Below are positions 51,518-62,489 of a stretch of 64,000 bases of DNA, piece by piece. The translations under genes and the position numbers were made by a program. Below the pieces are notes generated by a model. The model was not told the DNA's origin and made no database searches. It saw only the letters and a program-made list of their open reading frames with translations. Every line of letters starts with the position of its first letter. Position 1 is the stretch's first letter. Origin of the DNA: Salinibacterium sp. ZJ70 (GTDB taxonomy: Bacteria > Actinomycetota > Actinomycetes > Actinomycetales > Microbacteriaceae); the NCBI RefSeq assembly GCF_011751865.2, contig NZ_CP061770.1, positions 558,001-622,000 of the forward strand. Reading direction: 5' to 3'.

Positions 51518-51816
51518 TGGATGACCTCGACCCCGTCATCCACGCCTCCGCTCGCCTGCGCATCACCGCTTCGCTCGCGGCCCTCGACCCGGGAGATCGC
51601 ATCGCGTTCCCCCGCCTTCAGGAGCTGCTCGGCATGACCGCCGGCAACCTCTCCACCCACCTCCGAAAGCTCGAAGACGCCGACTATGTGCGTGTCGAGA
51701 AAACCCACCAAGGACGGACCCCCGTGACCTACCTCGCATTGACGCGAACCGGACGCAACGCGTTCGAGAACTACACCGAGCAGCTGCGCTCGCTCCTGGG
51801 TGGTGAGCTCGCATGA
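51517..51816 (+). CDS. Small winged-helix transcriptional regulator (HTH_34/MarR-like)
   Basis: 99 residues, a single winged helix domain: VIHASARLRITASLAALDPGDRIAFPRLQELLGMTAGNLSTHLRKLEDADYVRVEKTHQGRTPVTYLALTRTGRNAF. This family (sometimes annotated DUF3161 or transcriptional regulator with HTH_34) represses adjacent transporter operons. It overlaps both neighbours, so it is translationally coupled and likely binds the ACTTTG/CAAAGT dyad at the operon promoter. Confidence 0.85.
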   Translation: MDDLDPVIHASARLRITASLAALDPGDRIAFPRLQELLGMTAGNLSTHLRKLEDADYVRVEKTHQGRTPVTYLALTRTGRNAFENYTEQLRSLLGGELA

Positions 51817-52697
51817 GCGCGCTCGCGGAGCTGCGCGGCGTCACCCGCACCTACGGCACGGTCACCGCGCTCGATCGTCTCGACCTCGACATCCGCGACG
51901 GCCAGATCTTCGGGCTCCTCGGGCCGAACGGCGCCGGCAAGTCCACGACGCTGTCGCTCATCTCGGGCCTCATCCGCCCGACTGCCGGCACCGTGCGCCT
52001 GTTCGGGCGCGACCCGCGGGATGCCGCCGCCCGCCAGCACCTCGGCACCACCCCGCAGCAGACGGCTCTGCCCGAGACGCTGCGCGTGGGCGAGGTCATC
52101 GACTTCGTGGGCGGGCACTTCGGCGACCGCATCCCCACCGGTGAGCTCGCGGAGGAGTTCGGCCTCGCCGAGCTGCTGAAGCGCCAGACCGGCGCCCTCT
52201 CGGGCGGGCAGAAGCGCCGCCTGAGCGTGGCCCTCGCCTTCGTCGGGCGCCCCCAGCTCGTGCTGCTCGACGAGCCCACCACCGGGCTCGACATCGACGG
52301 CCGCCACGTTCTGTGGCAGGCCATCCGCCGCCAGCGCGACGCGGGCGCATCGATCGTCGTCACGAGCCACTACCTCGAAGAGATCGAGCAGCTTGCTGAA
52401 CGCGTCGCGGTGATCGCCGACGGCCGTGTGCTCGCCGATGACGACCTCGCGACCGTCATCGGTTCGGTCGGCACCCGCTGGGCGAGCCTGCGCAGCCCCG
52501 ATGCCGAGCGCGTCGCCGCCCTCCCTCAGGTCGCAGGCGCCCGGATCGACGGCGAGGTCCTGGAGCTCTCGCTGCGCGACTCGGATGCCTTCGTGCACGA
52601 CCTCATCGAGGCGCGCATCCCCTTCAGCCAGCTGCAGCTGCGCAGCGCCACTCTCGAGGAAGCCTTCCTCTCGATCGTGCGAGGAGAAGCCGCATGA
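51813..52697 (+). CDS. ABC transporter ATP-binding protein (ABC-2 exporter type)
   Basis: 294 residues. Walker A LGPNGAGKSTT (about 37-47), a Q-loop in TTPQQTALPE, signature LSGGQKRRLSVALAF, Walker B LVLLDEPTTGLD, and H-loop VVTSHYLEEIEQLAERVAVI. This is the DrrA/CcmA-like class that powers ABC-2 exporters. The substrate could be a lipid, drug or peptide; nothing in the sequence decides. Start overlaps the regulator stop by four bases. Confidence 0.92.
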   Translation: MSALAELRGVTRTYGTVTALDRLDLDIRDGQIFGLLGPNGAGKSTTLSLISGLIRPTAGTVRLFGRDPRDAAARQHLGTTPQQTALPETLRVGEVIDFVGGHFGDRIPTGELAEEFGLAELLKRQTGALSGGQKRRLSVALAFVGRPQLVLLDEPTTGLDIDGRHVLWQAIRRQRDAGASIVVTSHYLEEIEQLAERVAVIADGRVLADDDLATVIGSVGTRWASLRSPDAERVAALPQVAGARIDGEVLELSLRDSDAFVHDLIEARIPFSQLQLRSATLEEAFLSIVRGEAA

Positions 52698-53509
52698 CCA
52701 CCGCAACCACCACATCCGCCGCGGCTCGAACGTCGGCGGTGTACGCCGCATCCGGGGCGTCCGTGCTTCGCCTCGGCCTGCTGCACACGAAGTACAACCT
52801 GCTCGAGACGGTGCGCGTGCCGATGGCCGTGATCGGCCCGATCGTGTTCCCCGCGCTCTCGTTCGCGTTCTTCATCCTTCCGCAGCGTGCGCTGGTTGAC
52901 GATCCGGCCGGCGCCACCCAGGCCGTCATCCAGCTCATGGTGTTCGCCGTGATGGTGAACGCGCTGTTCGCATACGGACTCAACATCTCGCAGGCCCGCG
53001 AGACTCCGTGGGAGCCCTACGTGCGCACCCTTCCAGCGCCTGCGGGTGCGCGCATCCTGGGGCAGGTATTCTCGGTGGGCCTCATCGGGATCCTGTCGCT
53101 CGTGCCGCTGTTCGCGATGGGTGCCCTCTTCACCGCGGCCACGGCGGATGCTGGCCAGGTCCTGTTCGGAGCCGTGATTCTGCTGCTGTCGTCGCTGCCG
53201 TTCGTGTTCGCGGGGATCGCCATCGGCTACGCGCTGCCGTTCAAGGCCGCGATCGCCGTCATCCAGATCGTGATGTTCGGGCTCGCGTTCGCGGGCGGGC
53301 TGTTCCTGCCTCCGATGATGTTCCCCGACTGGCTCGACACGGCCTCGCGCTTCCTGCCCTCGCGTGAGGCGCGCGAGCTCGTCATCTGGGCCGTGCAGGG
53401 CGGCGAGCTGCCGCTGCTCGAGCTCGCCGGCTCGATCGTGTGGACGCTGCTGCTGCTCACGCTCGCGCTCGCGCTCTACCGCCGCGACGAGGGGCGCCGC
53501 TACCGCTGA
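52694..53509 (+). CDS. ABC-2 type permease
   Basis: 271 residues with six hydrophobic segments; the ABC2_membrane layout is visible in LLHTKYNLLETVRVPMAVIGPIVFPALSFAFF at the start, AVIQLMVFAVMVNALFAYGLNISQARETPWEPYVRTLPAPAGARILGQVF, and FAGGLFLPPMMFPDWLDTASRFLPSREARELV near the end. It forms the channel with the preceding ATPase. It is the last gene of the operon, and its start overlaps the ATPase stop. Confidence 0.9.
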   Translation: MTTATTTSAAARTSAVYAASGASVLRLGLLHTKYNLLETVRVPMAVIGPIVFPALSFAFFILPQRALVDDPAGATQAVIQLMVFAVMVNALFAYGLNISQARETPWEPYVRTLPAPAGARILGQVFSVGLIGILSLVPLFAMGALFTAATADAGQVLFGAVILLLSSLPFVFAGIAIGYALPFKAAIAVIQIVMFGLAFAGGLFLPPMMFPDWLDTASRFLPSREARELVIWAVQGGELPLLELAGSIVWTLLLLTLALALYRRDEGRRYR

Positions 53510-53522
53510 TCGCGGACAGGAG

Positions 53523-53556
53523 GTAGACGCCGTTGCGATATTTGGACGGCGTCTAC
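53523..53556 (+). terminator. Terminator-like hairpin after the ABC exporter operon
   Basis: GTAGACGCCGT (53523-53533) and ACGGCGTCTAC (53546-53556) form a perfect 11-bp stem with a 12-base loop, 13 bases after the permease stop and 20 before the next start. It could equally be an operator for the lipoprotein pair. Confidence 0.65.
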
Positions 53557-53576
53557 GTAACCATTATCGTGGCGGG

Positions 53577-54106
53577 ATGAACACTCCTGCGTCTCGTCTG
53601 CTTCTCGTCCCCGCTTCTGTGCTGGCTGTCGCGGCTCTGCTTGCCGGATGCACCGCGACTCCTGCGGCCGACGTGCCGGCAGGGGCAAGCGTCGTGATCG
53701 ATGACGCGGTGCGGGATGAACTGGTGGAGGTTGCGACGTCGGCGCTTGCGGACGCGCGCGCTGCTGCGTCGGATTCGTTCCTCGAGGTGATCGAGATGGC
53801 GGATCGTCTGGCGGAGTACGACGCGGAGATCGTGTCGCCGATCCCGGAGGATCTGGCGTCGGCAGGGGGAACCCCGTCGCCTGATCACATCTCGCTGAAC
53901 CGCTTGCAGACGCGTGCCGAGGTGGCCATCGAGAAGGCAGACACCGATCCGGGGGCCATCGAGAATTCGCGCCTGGTGCTGGTGAAGGAGGCGGGAGAGT
54001 GGAAGCTCGACGACCTCGTGGAGTACTTCGGCGACAGTGACATGAGCCTGCGTGAAGCGATCGAGAACCTGTATGCCGGGTTCGCCGGGGTGATCGGATC
54101 GCAGGA

Positions 54107-54110
<4 letters not shown>
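53577..54110 (+). CDS. Hypothetical lipoprotein, partner of the glycine-rich protein
   Basis: 177 residues. Lipobox LAALLAGCTATP (Cys about 23), then a mostly helical, acidic domain (SALADARAAASDSFLEVIEMADRLAEYDAEI; EDLASAGGTPSPDHISLNRLQTRAEVAIEKADTD; LVEYFGDSDMSLREAIENLYAGF). No family recognised. The next gene starts in its stop (ATGA), so the two are co-translated; the lipoprotein may tether or chaperone the glycine-rich partner. Confidence 0.65.
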
Positions 54111-56261
<2,151 letters not shown>

Positions 56262-56269
56262 TCGGCAGA

Positions 56270-56314
56270 CGATCCCCCGCCGGGCAGTCGAGCCGAGTGC
56301 TCAGTGGGGGATCG
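56270..56314. terminator. Shared terminator of convergent genes
   Basis: CGATCCCCC (56270-56278) and GGGGGATCG (56306-56314) pair perfectly across a 27-base loop, between the AKR stop and the end of the metallo-hydrolase gene (the second arm covers its last codons). A bidirectional terminator is plausible. Confidence 0.45.
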
Positions 56315-57056
56315 CCACCCGTTCGCCGCGAGGCGTGGTCAGCAGCGCGTCTGCGAGGCCCGCATCCGCGAAGGCCTTCTCGAGGTCGGCGCGGGACTGC
56401 GAGAAGTGCGCCCAGTCCTCCACGTGGGCGCCCACCACGTGCCGCGCGCGCATGATGCGCGCCGCCTCCACGGCCTTCTGCGAAGTGAGCGTGAGCGCCG
56501 CAGGCAACGGCATGACGCGCGCCGCTCCCGCGAAGAGCACCGCGAGGTCGGCACCGCCGAGACGCTTCGCCGATTCGCGGATGAGCGCGAGCGACGAGTT
56601 GTCGCCCGAGACGAACACGCTCGGCTCGCCCGGTGCGCTCAGCATGAACCCGGTGACGGGGCCGATGAGCGGGCGCATGATGCGCGGCCCGTGGCTTCCC
56701 GGCAGGGCCGTGATCGTGACATCGCCCAGGCGGTAGGTCTGCCACGGCCGCATGCCCACGACGGGCGAGCCGAGCTCGGCCTCCGCCTCCGGCGTCGACA
56801 GCACCACGGGGGCGTTCATCGCGAACTCGCGCCCCGTGGTGTCGAGGTTGTCGGCGTGGGCGTGATGGCTCAGCAGCACCGCATCCACCGGCTCCACGAC
56901 CGACGCCGGGATGCCGGGGCCGGCCGTCTTGGTGAGCCCCGCCTCCGGGTAGTGGCCGGGGGCGTCGAACGTCGGATCGATGAGGATGCGGCATCCCGCG
57001 TACTCCAGCACGACCGTCGGTCCGCCGATGTAGGTGACGTGGGTGGTGGTCGTCAT
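56301..57056 (-). CDS. MBL-fold metallo-hydrolase (UlaG/UPF0173-like)
   Basis: 251 residues. THVTYIGGPTVVLEYAGCRILIDPTF opens the fold; the metal motif is SHHAHADNLD (His65, His67, Asp69), with Asn70 where the classic HxHxDH has histidine, a known variant in this subgroup. GSHGPRIMRPL, FVSGDNSSLALI and GAHVEDWAHF supply further metal and active-site positions. It probably hydrolyses a phosphodiester, lactone or similar bond; substrate unknown. Confidence 0.85.
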   Translation of the reverse strand: MTTTTHVTYIGGPTVVLEYAGCRILIDPTFDAPGHYPEAGLTKTAGPGIPASVVEPVDAVLLSHHAHADNLDTTGREFAMNAPVVLSTPEAEAELGSPVVGMRPWQTYRLGDVTITALPGSHGPRIMRPLIGPVTGFMLSAPGEPSVFVSGDNSSLALIRESAKRLGGADLAVLFAGAARVMPLPAALTLTSQKAVEAARIMRARHVVGAHVEDWAHFSQSRADLEKAFADAGLADALLTTPRGERVAIPH

Positions 57057-57145
57057 AGGCGCGAGCCTAGGGCGAGCGACGCCCCGCGGCTAGAGCCGTC
57101 GGTGCACCCCATAGGTGTCGTGTCCGTCATATGATGGAGCCCACA

Positions 57146-57180
57146 GGGGTGCGGATCGTGGTGGGTCCGCACCCCTTCTT
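57146..57180 (+). ncRNA. Terminator-like hairpin with U-tract in a promoter region (possible leader RNA or attenuator)
   Basis: GGGGTGCGGA (57146-57155) pairs perfectly with TCCGCACCCC (57166-57175), followed by TTCTT. TATGAT, a good -10 box, lies at 57130-57135, so a transcript started near 57142 would end after about 40 bases. No gene ends here: the neighbours are divergent. A transcription attenuator of yyaL or a very short RNA is possible, but no -35 box supports the promoter. Confidence 0.4.
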
Positions 57181-57222
57181 CGTACCCAGCGCGTGCGGGG
57201 AGCCGCGCCTAGGGTGGAGCGC

Positions 57223-59076
57223 ATGGCTGAGCGACTTCGCGACGCGGTGAGTCCGTATCTTCGTGCCCACGCCGACAACCCGGTGGACTGGTGGCCCTGG
57301 GGCGAGGAGGCCTTCGCGGAGGCCGCGCGGCGCGATGTGCCCGTGCTCGTCTCCATCGGCTATGCCACCTGCCACTGGTGCCATGTGATGGCGCGGGAGT
57401 CGTTCTCAGACGCCGCGCTCGCCGCGAAGATCGCGGACCGGTTCGTGGCGATCAAGGTGGATCGCGAGGAGCATCCCGAGGTCGACGCCGCGTTCATGGC
57501 GGCGGCGAGCGCGTTCACCCAGCAGCTCGGTTGGCCGCTCACCGTGTTCACGACTCCCGAGGGGCGCGCGTTCTTCGCCGGCACGTACTATCCGCCGCAG
57601 CCCGTGCAGGGCATGCCGTCGTTCGAGCAGGTGCTCGACGCCGTGACGGAGGCGTGGACGGGCCACCGCGACCAGGTGGAGGCCACGGGTGCCGCTGTCG
57701 CGGAGGCGATCAACGCCATCCCCACTGTCGTGACCCCGCTGCCGAGCGCTGAGCAGCTCACCGCCGCGGCGTCCGAGCTCACGGGCTTCGAGGATCCGGC
57801 GTTCGGCGGGTTCGGCACGGATGCGAAGTTCCCGAACGCGCCCGTGATCGCGTTCCTCGCCGAACGGGGGCGGCACGGCGATGTGGCATCCGGTGCCTTC
57901 GCGCGGCGGCTGTACGACGCCGTGCAGGCGCTGCGGGATCCGGTGGAGGGCGGGTTCTTCCGCTACGCCGTGAACCGCGACTGGAGCCACCCGCATTACG
58001 AGCGCATGCTCTCCGACAACGCCCAGCTGCTCGATGCGGCGACCGGGTTCGGCGATGCCTCGACCGCGGCCGCTGTGGCCGGGTTCCTCACGAAGGTGCT
58101 GCGGCTGCCGGGTGGCGCGTTCGCGTCGGCGCAGGATTCCGAGAGCATCTTCGACGGGGTGCGCAACGAGGGCGGCTACTACGCGCTCGACGCCGCCGGC
58201 CGCGAGAGCCTCGCACCGCCCGCCCTCGATGAGAAGGTGCTCACCGGCCTCAACGGCATGGCGATCGGCGCGCTCGCCGACGCGGGGGTGCGGTTCGATC
58301 GGGCCGACTGGATCGTCGCGGCGCGGGAGGCGGCGGATGCGGTGCTCGCCCAGGCGCTCGTCGACGGCCCTGATGGGCTGCGCGTGCGCCGCGCGGTGCG
58401 TGACGGTCGGGCATCGGATGCGACGGCGACTCTCGAAGATGTGGGTGGTCTCGCAGGCGGGCTGCTGCGTCTCGCGCTCGCCGCGGGGGATGCCGAGCTC
58501 GCCGAGACCGCGCGGCGCCTCATCGAGGCGTGCATCGCCGACGACGGCGGCACCGTGATCGTGCGGGTGCCGGGCGGGGGAGACCCCGTGCTCTCGGCAC
58601 GCGGCATCGCGGTCGACGTCGACCAGACCGAGGGGGCGACGCCCTCCGGCGCGGCGCTGTTCGCATCCGCTGCCGCACAGCTCGCCTCGCTCACCGGGGA
58701 GGCCCGCTTCGTGCGGGCTGCGGAGGCGGTGCTCGGCCCGCTGCTCGAGCCGGCCCTCGCGCGGCCGATCGCCTTCGGGGCGACGCTCGCCGTCGCCGAG
58801 CGGCTCGTGGCATCCGAATCTCAGCTCATCGTGCTCGTGCCGAGCGAGGGTGCGGATGACGCGCTCGTGGCGCGGGCGCGCGCGTGGGCGGCGCCGGGGC
58901 GCACGCTCGCGATCGTCACGCCCGAGCAGGCGTCGGCTCTCGCCGAGGCGGGGCTCTCGGTGTTCGCCGACCGCACGGTGAAGGGGGAGGCGACGACGGC
59001 CTACCTGTGCGAGGGTGTCGTGTGCCGGCTGCCCACGACGGATGCCGAGGAGCTCGCCGCCGCGCTCAGTGCGTGA
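57223..59076 (+). CDS. YyaL/DUF255 thioredoxin-fold protein with glycosidase-like domain
   Basis: 617 residues. The N-terminal DUF255 thioredoxin-like domain has [16 protein letters not shown] and the active CxxC in [11 protein letters not shown] (Cys50, Cys53), then [15 protein letters not shown] and [19 protein letters not shown]. The remaining 400 residues are an (alpha/alpha) six-hairpin-like region ([49 protein letters not shown]). Same layout as B. subtilis YyaL and human SPATA20; function unknown, probably redox-related. TAGGGT lies seven bases before the ATG, so it may be leaderless. Confidence 0.92.
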   Translation: MAERLRDAVSPYLRAHADNPVDWWPWGEEAFAEAARRDVPVLVSIGYATCHWCHVMARESFSDAALAAKIADRFVAIKVDREEHPEVDAAFMAAASAFTQQLGWPLTVFTTPEGRAFFAGTYYPPQPVQGMPSFEQVLDAVTEAWTGHRDQVEATGAAVAEAINAIPTVVTPLPSAEQLTAAASELTGFEDPAFGGFGTDAKFPNAPVIAFLAERGRHGDVASGAFARRLYDAVQALRDPVEGGFFRYAVNRDWSHPHYERMLSDNAQLLDAATGFGDASTAAAVAGFLTKVLRLPGGAFASAQDSESIFDGVRNEGGYYALDAAGRESLAPPALDEKVLTGLNGMAIGALADAGVRFDRADWIVAAREAADAVLAQALVDGPDGLRVRRAVRDGRASDATATLEDVGGLAGGLLRLALAAGDAELAETARRLIEACIADDGGTVIVRVPGGGDPVLSARGIAVDVDQTEGATPSGAALFASAAAQLASLTGEARFVRAAEAVLGPLLEPALARPIAFGATLAVAERLVASESQLIVLVPSEGADDALVARARAWAAPGRTLAIVTPEQASALAEAGLSVFADRTVKGEATTAYLCEGVVCRLPTTDAEELAAALSA

Positions 59077-59088
59077 GCGGCGACCGGC

Positions 59089-59967
59089 TCAGGAGGCCGC
59101 GAGGGTGACGAGGGGCGCGTCGGGGTCGGCGGTCCACTCGTTGAGCGACCCGTCGTACACGGCCACGTTGGTCTCGCCGAGCACCGTGAGCGCGAGAGCT
59201 GCGGCGGTCGCCGCGATGCCGCCCGCGCAGTAGACGATGAGGCGCGGGGCCCCGAGGGCGTGCGCGAAGGTCTCGCGCAGAGCGGCGGCCGGCAGCGCTG
59301 CGTTGGTCTCTCGGTTCACGAGCCGGGTCGCGGGCGCCGAGATCGAGCCGGGGATGTGGCCGGCGCGGGAGCGCGGCGACAACTCGCCCGTGAACTCCTT
59401 GGGCGGCACCGAGCACACAAGCGAGGCCACGATCTCGCCGCGCACCACGGCCTCCACTTCGGCCTTGTCGGCCCAGAAGTCGGGGCGCTCGACTCCCTCG
59501 AACACGGCGGGAGGCGGCACGACGTGCCCGAGGTCGACGGGGCGCTCCTCGGCCTTCCACTTCGTGAGCCCTCCGTCGAGCACCGCGACGCGGTCGTGCC
59601 CGAAGGAGCGCAGCAGCCACCAGAGGCGCGCGGCCCACTGGCCCACGGAGGTGTCGTAGATGACGACCGTGGTCTCCGGCGCCACGCCGAGTGCGCCCGC
59701 CGCGGCAGCGAACTGCGCGAGCTGCGGGCGCGTGAAGGGGTAGGTGCCTTCGGTGTCGGAGAAATCCTCGATGAGGTCGGCGAACACGGCGCCCACGATG
59801 TGGCCCTCGAGCACGTACTGCTCGTGCCCGCTCAGGTAGCCGTTCGCACCGCTCGGCTGCGTGAAGGCGACGACGGAGGCATCGACGACGAGCAGCGCGG
59901 AGCCGCCCAGGTGGTCGGCGAGCCACTGCGTCGACACGAGATGCGGAAGCGCGAGTGCGTCGGTCAT
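59089..59967 (-). CDS. Sulfurtransferase with two rhodanese domains
   Basis: 292 residues. Two rhodanese domains as in thiosulfate or 3-mercaptopyruvate sulfurtransferase: LVSTQWLADHLGGSALLVVDASV, GHIVGAVFADL, VVIYDTSVGQWAARLWWLLRSFGHDRVAVLDGGLTKWKAEERP, then RAGHIPGSISAPATRL and the active-site loop VYCAGGIAATA with the persulfide-forming Cys. It transfers sulfur from thiosulfate or mercaptopyruvate to an acceptor. The ATG at 59967 was preferred over one ten codons upstream. Convergent with yyaL by 12 bases. Confidence 0.9.
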   Translation of the reverse strand: MTDALALPHLVSTQWLADHLGGSALLVVDASVVAFTQPSGANGYLSGHEQYVLEGHIVGAVFADLIEDFSDTEGTYPFTRPQLAQFAAAAGALGVAPETTVVIYDTSVGQWAARLWWLLRSFGHDRVAVLDGGLTKWKAEERPVDLGHVVPPPAVFEGVERPDFWADKAEVEAVVRGEIVASLVCSVPPKEFTGELSPRSRAGHIPGSISAPATRLVNRETNAALPAAALRETFAHALGAPRLIVYCAGGIAATAAALALTVLGETNVAVYDGSLNEWTADPDAPLVTLAAS

Positions 59968-60076
59968 GTGCTCCACGCTAATCACCGCCACCGCCATCGG
60001 CTGGGTTTCCGCAATACTCGGTAACGCGCTCCCTGGAAGTGAATGGGTTCCTGTCTACGCGGACTCCGAGTGCTGA

Positions 60077-60778
60077 TCAGGCGGGACGTGCGGCCTGATC
60101 CCGGCCCCACGCGCGGACCAGATCCTGGTACACGCCGGCGATCATGGACACGCGGTGCTCCAGGGGAATCGACGAATCGACGATTCCCTGGGCGACGGTC
60201 CACAGGGATCTGCGGATCTCGGGAGATGGGCCTGAGGTCGTTCCGGGGAGGGCCGCGGCTGCCAGATCGCCCAGGTCGCTCCGGGTGAACCCATCGCGAT
60301 TGGCTGATGTGATCCATGAACCCACGACCATGGCCGCCATGCCAGCAAGCAGCACCCCCCAGTTGCCGTCGATGGCGAAGAACCAGCCCACGACCATCGC
60401 GATCGGCCCGCCGATCGTCAGAACCCAGACGAGAATCATCGTGACGAGCTGCCCGATGGCGCCTGCTGCCGTCGGCATCTTCTGGCCGATGGGGGCGCTG
60501 GCGAATCGTCCACCTGTCTGCGAAGCGGATTCGATCGCCTCGCTGAGCTGCGGCGAGGAATCGATGATCGAGGCGAGACCCCCCATGAGGTACTCGGCCT
60601 CCTTCCGGTTGGCGCTCATCAGAGTCGCGCGTCCCCACGATGACAGGACGACAGCAACGACACCCCAGACGATGGCGACCCACCACGAGCGACCGCCGAA
60701 CGCCTGGATGATCGCAATGAACGTGATGACTCCCGCGGCGAAACCGCCTGTCCGCAGCAGCAAGGAGAACGCAACCAT
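60077..60778 (-). CDS. Hypothetical membrane protein
   Basis: 233 residues with four to five hydrophobic segments (about 8-28, 32-50, 105-125 and 130-150) and a soluble C-terminal third (DLGDLAAAALPGTTSGPSPEIRRSLWTVAQGIVDSSIPLEHRVSMIAGVYQDLVRAWGRD). No domain recognised. It is divergent from the membrane/XRE module, with the 38-bp palindrome 111 bases upstream. A start at 60922 (48 codons earlier) would run through the palindrome and is unlikely. Confidence 0.65.
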   Translation of the reverse strand: MVAFSLLLRTGGFAAGVITFIAIIQAFGGRSWWVAIVWGVVAVVLSSWGRATLMSANRKEAEYLMGGLASIIDSSPQLSEAIESASQTGGRFASAPIGQKMPTAAGAIGQLVTMILVWVLTIGGPIAMVVGWFFAIDGNWGVLLAGMAAMVVGSWITSANRDGFTRSDLGDLAAAALPGTTSGPSPEIRRSLWTVAQGIVDSSIPLEHRVSMIAGVYQDLVRAWGRDQAARPA

Positions 60779-60888
60779 GGCGTGATCATCACAGGCCGGC
60801 CCAGGCCGCACCGCCCCCAGTTCGGGAGAGAACCGCTGGTTCCATCGGGCGGCGCCGACGGGGTCGCGGCGTCGTCGCGCGTGACAGA

Positions 60889-60939
60889 CACCATGCGATG
60901 TAAAGAATTCTTGACATCGCATGGTGCTGGTCGTACGGT
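60889..60939 (+). promoter_or_regulatory. 38-bp palindromic operator with embedded -35 box, leaderless promoter
   Basis: Positions 60889-60926 form one palindrome: 13-base arms CACCATGCGATGT/ACATCGCATGGTG around AAGAATTCTT, with a single mismatched pair. The -35 box TTGACA (60911-60916) sits in its right half; 17 bases later TACGGT (60934-60939) is the -10, and the ATG follows six bases on, so the mRNA is leaderless. Repressor binding would occlude the -35 box. Confidence 0.78.
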
Positions 60940-60945
60940 CGGAAC

Positions 60946-61425
60946 ATGACCGACATCCACCCTCTCGCGGATGACGACCGCGAGCCCATGAGTCTCACCG
61001 AGGTGAGCCGCTGGGCGTCCCTCACCCTCATCGTCGTGACCACGATCGTCTACGGATTCATCGTTCTCCCGCAGCTCGCCAGTACGCCGCCCGGCGACAT
61101 CGACTGGCAGATTCCCATGCTGTGGGCGATCGGCATCAGCATCGTCGGCACCATCGTGCTGTCGATCATCATCTCGATCGTGAGCGCCATCATCACCCGC
61201 CGCGAACCCGGCAAAGCGGATGTGCGCGAGAAGCAGATCGAACGCTACGGCGACCGCATCGGCCAGTCGATCATGGCCGTCGGCACGGCCGTCGTGCTCG
61301 TGATGGCGATGCTCGAGCTCGACGCCTTCTGGATCGGCAACACCCTCTTCGCGCTCGGCGCCATCGGCTCGAGCATCGGAGCGATCATGAGCATCCGGGC
61401 GCTGCGCGGGGTGTTCGGTGGTTAA
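60946..61425 (+). CDS. Small multi-pass membrane protein of an XRE module
   Basis: 159 residues with four hydrophobic segments (about 25-45, 57-82, 107-123 and 127-150), separated by a basic loop (TRREPGKADVREKQIERYGDRI). Such four-helix proteins (DUF2178-like) are widely paired with a tiny XRE regulator that overlaps the 3' end, as here by eight bases. Their role is unknown; the pair is often autorepressed. Confidence 0.72.
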   Translation: MTDIHPLADDDREPMSLTEVSRWASLTLIVVTTIVYGFIVLPQLASTPPGDIDWQIPMLWAIGISIVGTIVLSIIISIVSAIITRREPGKADVREKQIERYGDRIGQSIMAVGTAVVLVMAMLELDAFWIGNTLFALGAIGSSIGAIMSIRALRGVFGG

Positions 61426-61633
61426 GGCCACGAACGTCACCAACGACATCCGAGAGCTCCGCACCGCCCGCTCCATCACCCAGGCCGCGCTCGCCGCGGA
61501 GGTGGGCGTCACCCGTCAGACGATCATCGCGATCGAACAGGGCCGCTACTCGCCCTCACTCGAGATGGCCTTCCAGATCGCGCGCGTCCTCGGCGTGCGG
61601 CTCGATGATGTGTTCCACTACCCGGAGGGGTGA
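61418..61633 (+). CDS. Minimal XRE-family transcriptional regulator
   Basis: 71 residues, essentially one helix-turn-helix: NDIRELRTARSITQAALAAEVGVTRQTIIAIEQGRYSPSLEMAFQIARVLGVRLDDVFHYPEG. This YozG/Xre short form binds palindromes and commonly represses its own operon. The GTG start overlaps the upstream membrane gene by eight bases. The palindrome at the operon promoter (60889-60926) is the probable site. Confidence 0.88.
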   Translation: MVKATNVTNDIRELRTARSITQAALAAEVGVTRQTIIAIEQGRYSPSLEMAFQIARVLGVRLDDVFHYPEG

Positions 61634-61688
61634 GGGGCTTAGGTGTTCCGTACTCCAGGTTGAGTGCTGGCCTCGCTATCTTGTGCGA

Positions 61689-62489
61689 ATGGACCTCCAA
61701 GGTGATTCGGGACTCAAGTACGGGGAAATCATTGCGAGCGCGATCGAATACGTTGCTGACGTTCTCGGGCTTGTCGACTTGACCCGGCAGGGAGCTCACG
61801 CGCTCGTGGGGGTCCAGGCGCATGGCGAATACCCCGCGGAGAGCGAGGAGCGCGTTTCACGCGCAAGGGAAGCTGGGGTCCTGGCTGAACGCGAGTTGGC
61901 GCGCGGTTTTCCGCTGCTCCATAGTCATGCTTTGGTGGGCGCGTGGGGGGCTGTTGAGGCTGCTGTTGCTGATGTCTGTGTCGAGAGCTTGCGATTGCGC
62001 CCGGCGCTTGCGTTGTCGGAACCCCTATCCAAGGTCAAGGTGAATGCTGGCTTATTGCTTCACATGGGCGAGGCGGAGCGCGCGCGGTACATTCTTGATG
62101 AGTACTCAAATGGCCAGCGGGTTGGCGGCCGAAGCGGTGTCTCTCAGTTCGAATTGCGGTTGGACGCCGTGGGACTAGGCGGCCTCGTCGACCCGAACAT
62201 CAAGAAGGTTCTTCACCTGGCAAAAGCGATGCGAAACGTGATTGCGCATCGAGGGGGAGTTGTCGATGACCGATTCGTGGAAGTCTGTCCGGACGCAGGG
62301 TTTGTGGCAGGGCAGCCGCTTCATGTGTCGTACGAGCAAGTCTGCTCGGTAGTGCTTGCGTTGGTTCACTATCTCGAAGAAGTCAACAATCGTGTGTTGC
62401 AGCGGGAAGGCCGTGACTGCCGTGAGGTTAAGCTCCCGGGCGGTCGCACGACCCAAGACCTACTGGAGTCGTTCGGCGTGGATCGGTGA
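61689..62489 (+). CDS. HEPN-like protein of atypical composition
   Basis: 266 residues. Mainly helical, with an Rx4-6H motif RNVIAH (Arg182-His187) within LHLAKAMRNVIAHRGGVVDDRF, the signature of HEPN domains, which include RNase toxins and defence nucleases. Codon use is clearly less G+C-rich than its neighbours (many T- and A-ending codons), implying horizontal transfer. TATCTT (61677-61682) lies six bases before the ATG, suggesting leaderless expression. No antitoxin partner with a nucleotidyltransferase (MNT) domain adjoins it; the XRE gene 55 bases upstream is the only candidate partner. Confidence 0.65.
   Translation: MDLQGDSGLKYGEIIASAIEYVADVLGLVDLTRQGAHALVGVQAHGEYPAESEERVSRAREAGVLAERELARGFPLLHSHALVGAWGAVEAAVADVCVESLRLRPALALSEPLSKVKVNAGLLLHMGEAERARYILDEYSNGQRVGGRSGVSQFELRLDAVGLGGLVDPNIKKVLHLAKAMRNVIAHRGGVVDDRFVEVCPDAGFVAGQPLHVSYEQVCSVVLALVHYLEEVNNRVLQREGRDCREVKLPGGRTTQDLLESFGVDR

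Noticed and set aside
60779..60922. N-terminal 48-codon extension of the membrane protein at 60077-60778
   Set aside because: It would translate through the 38-bp palindrome and a basic, non-conserved stretch; a start right before the first transmembrane helix is more natural.
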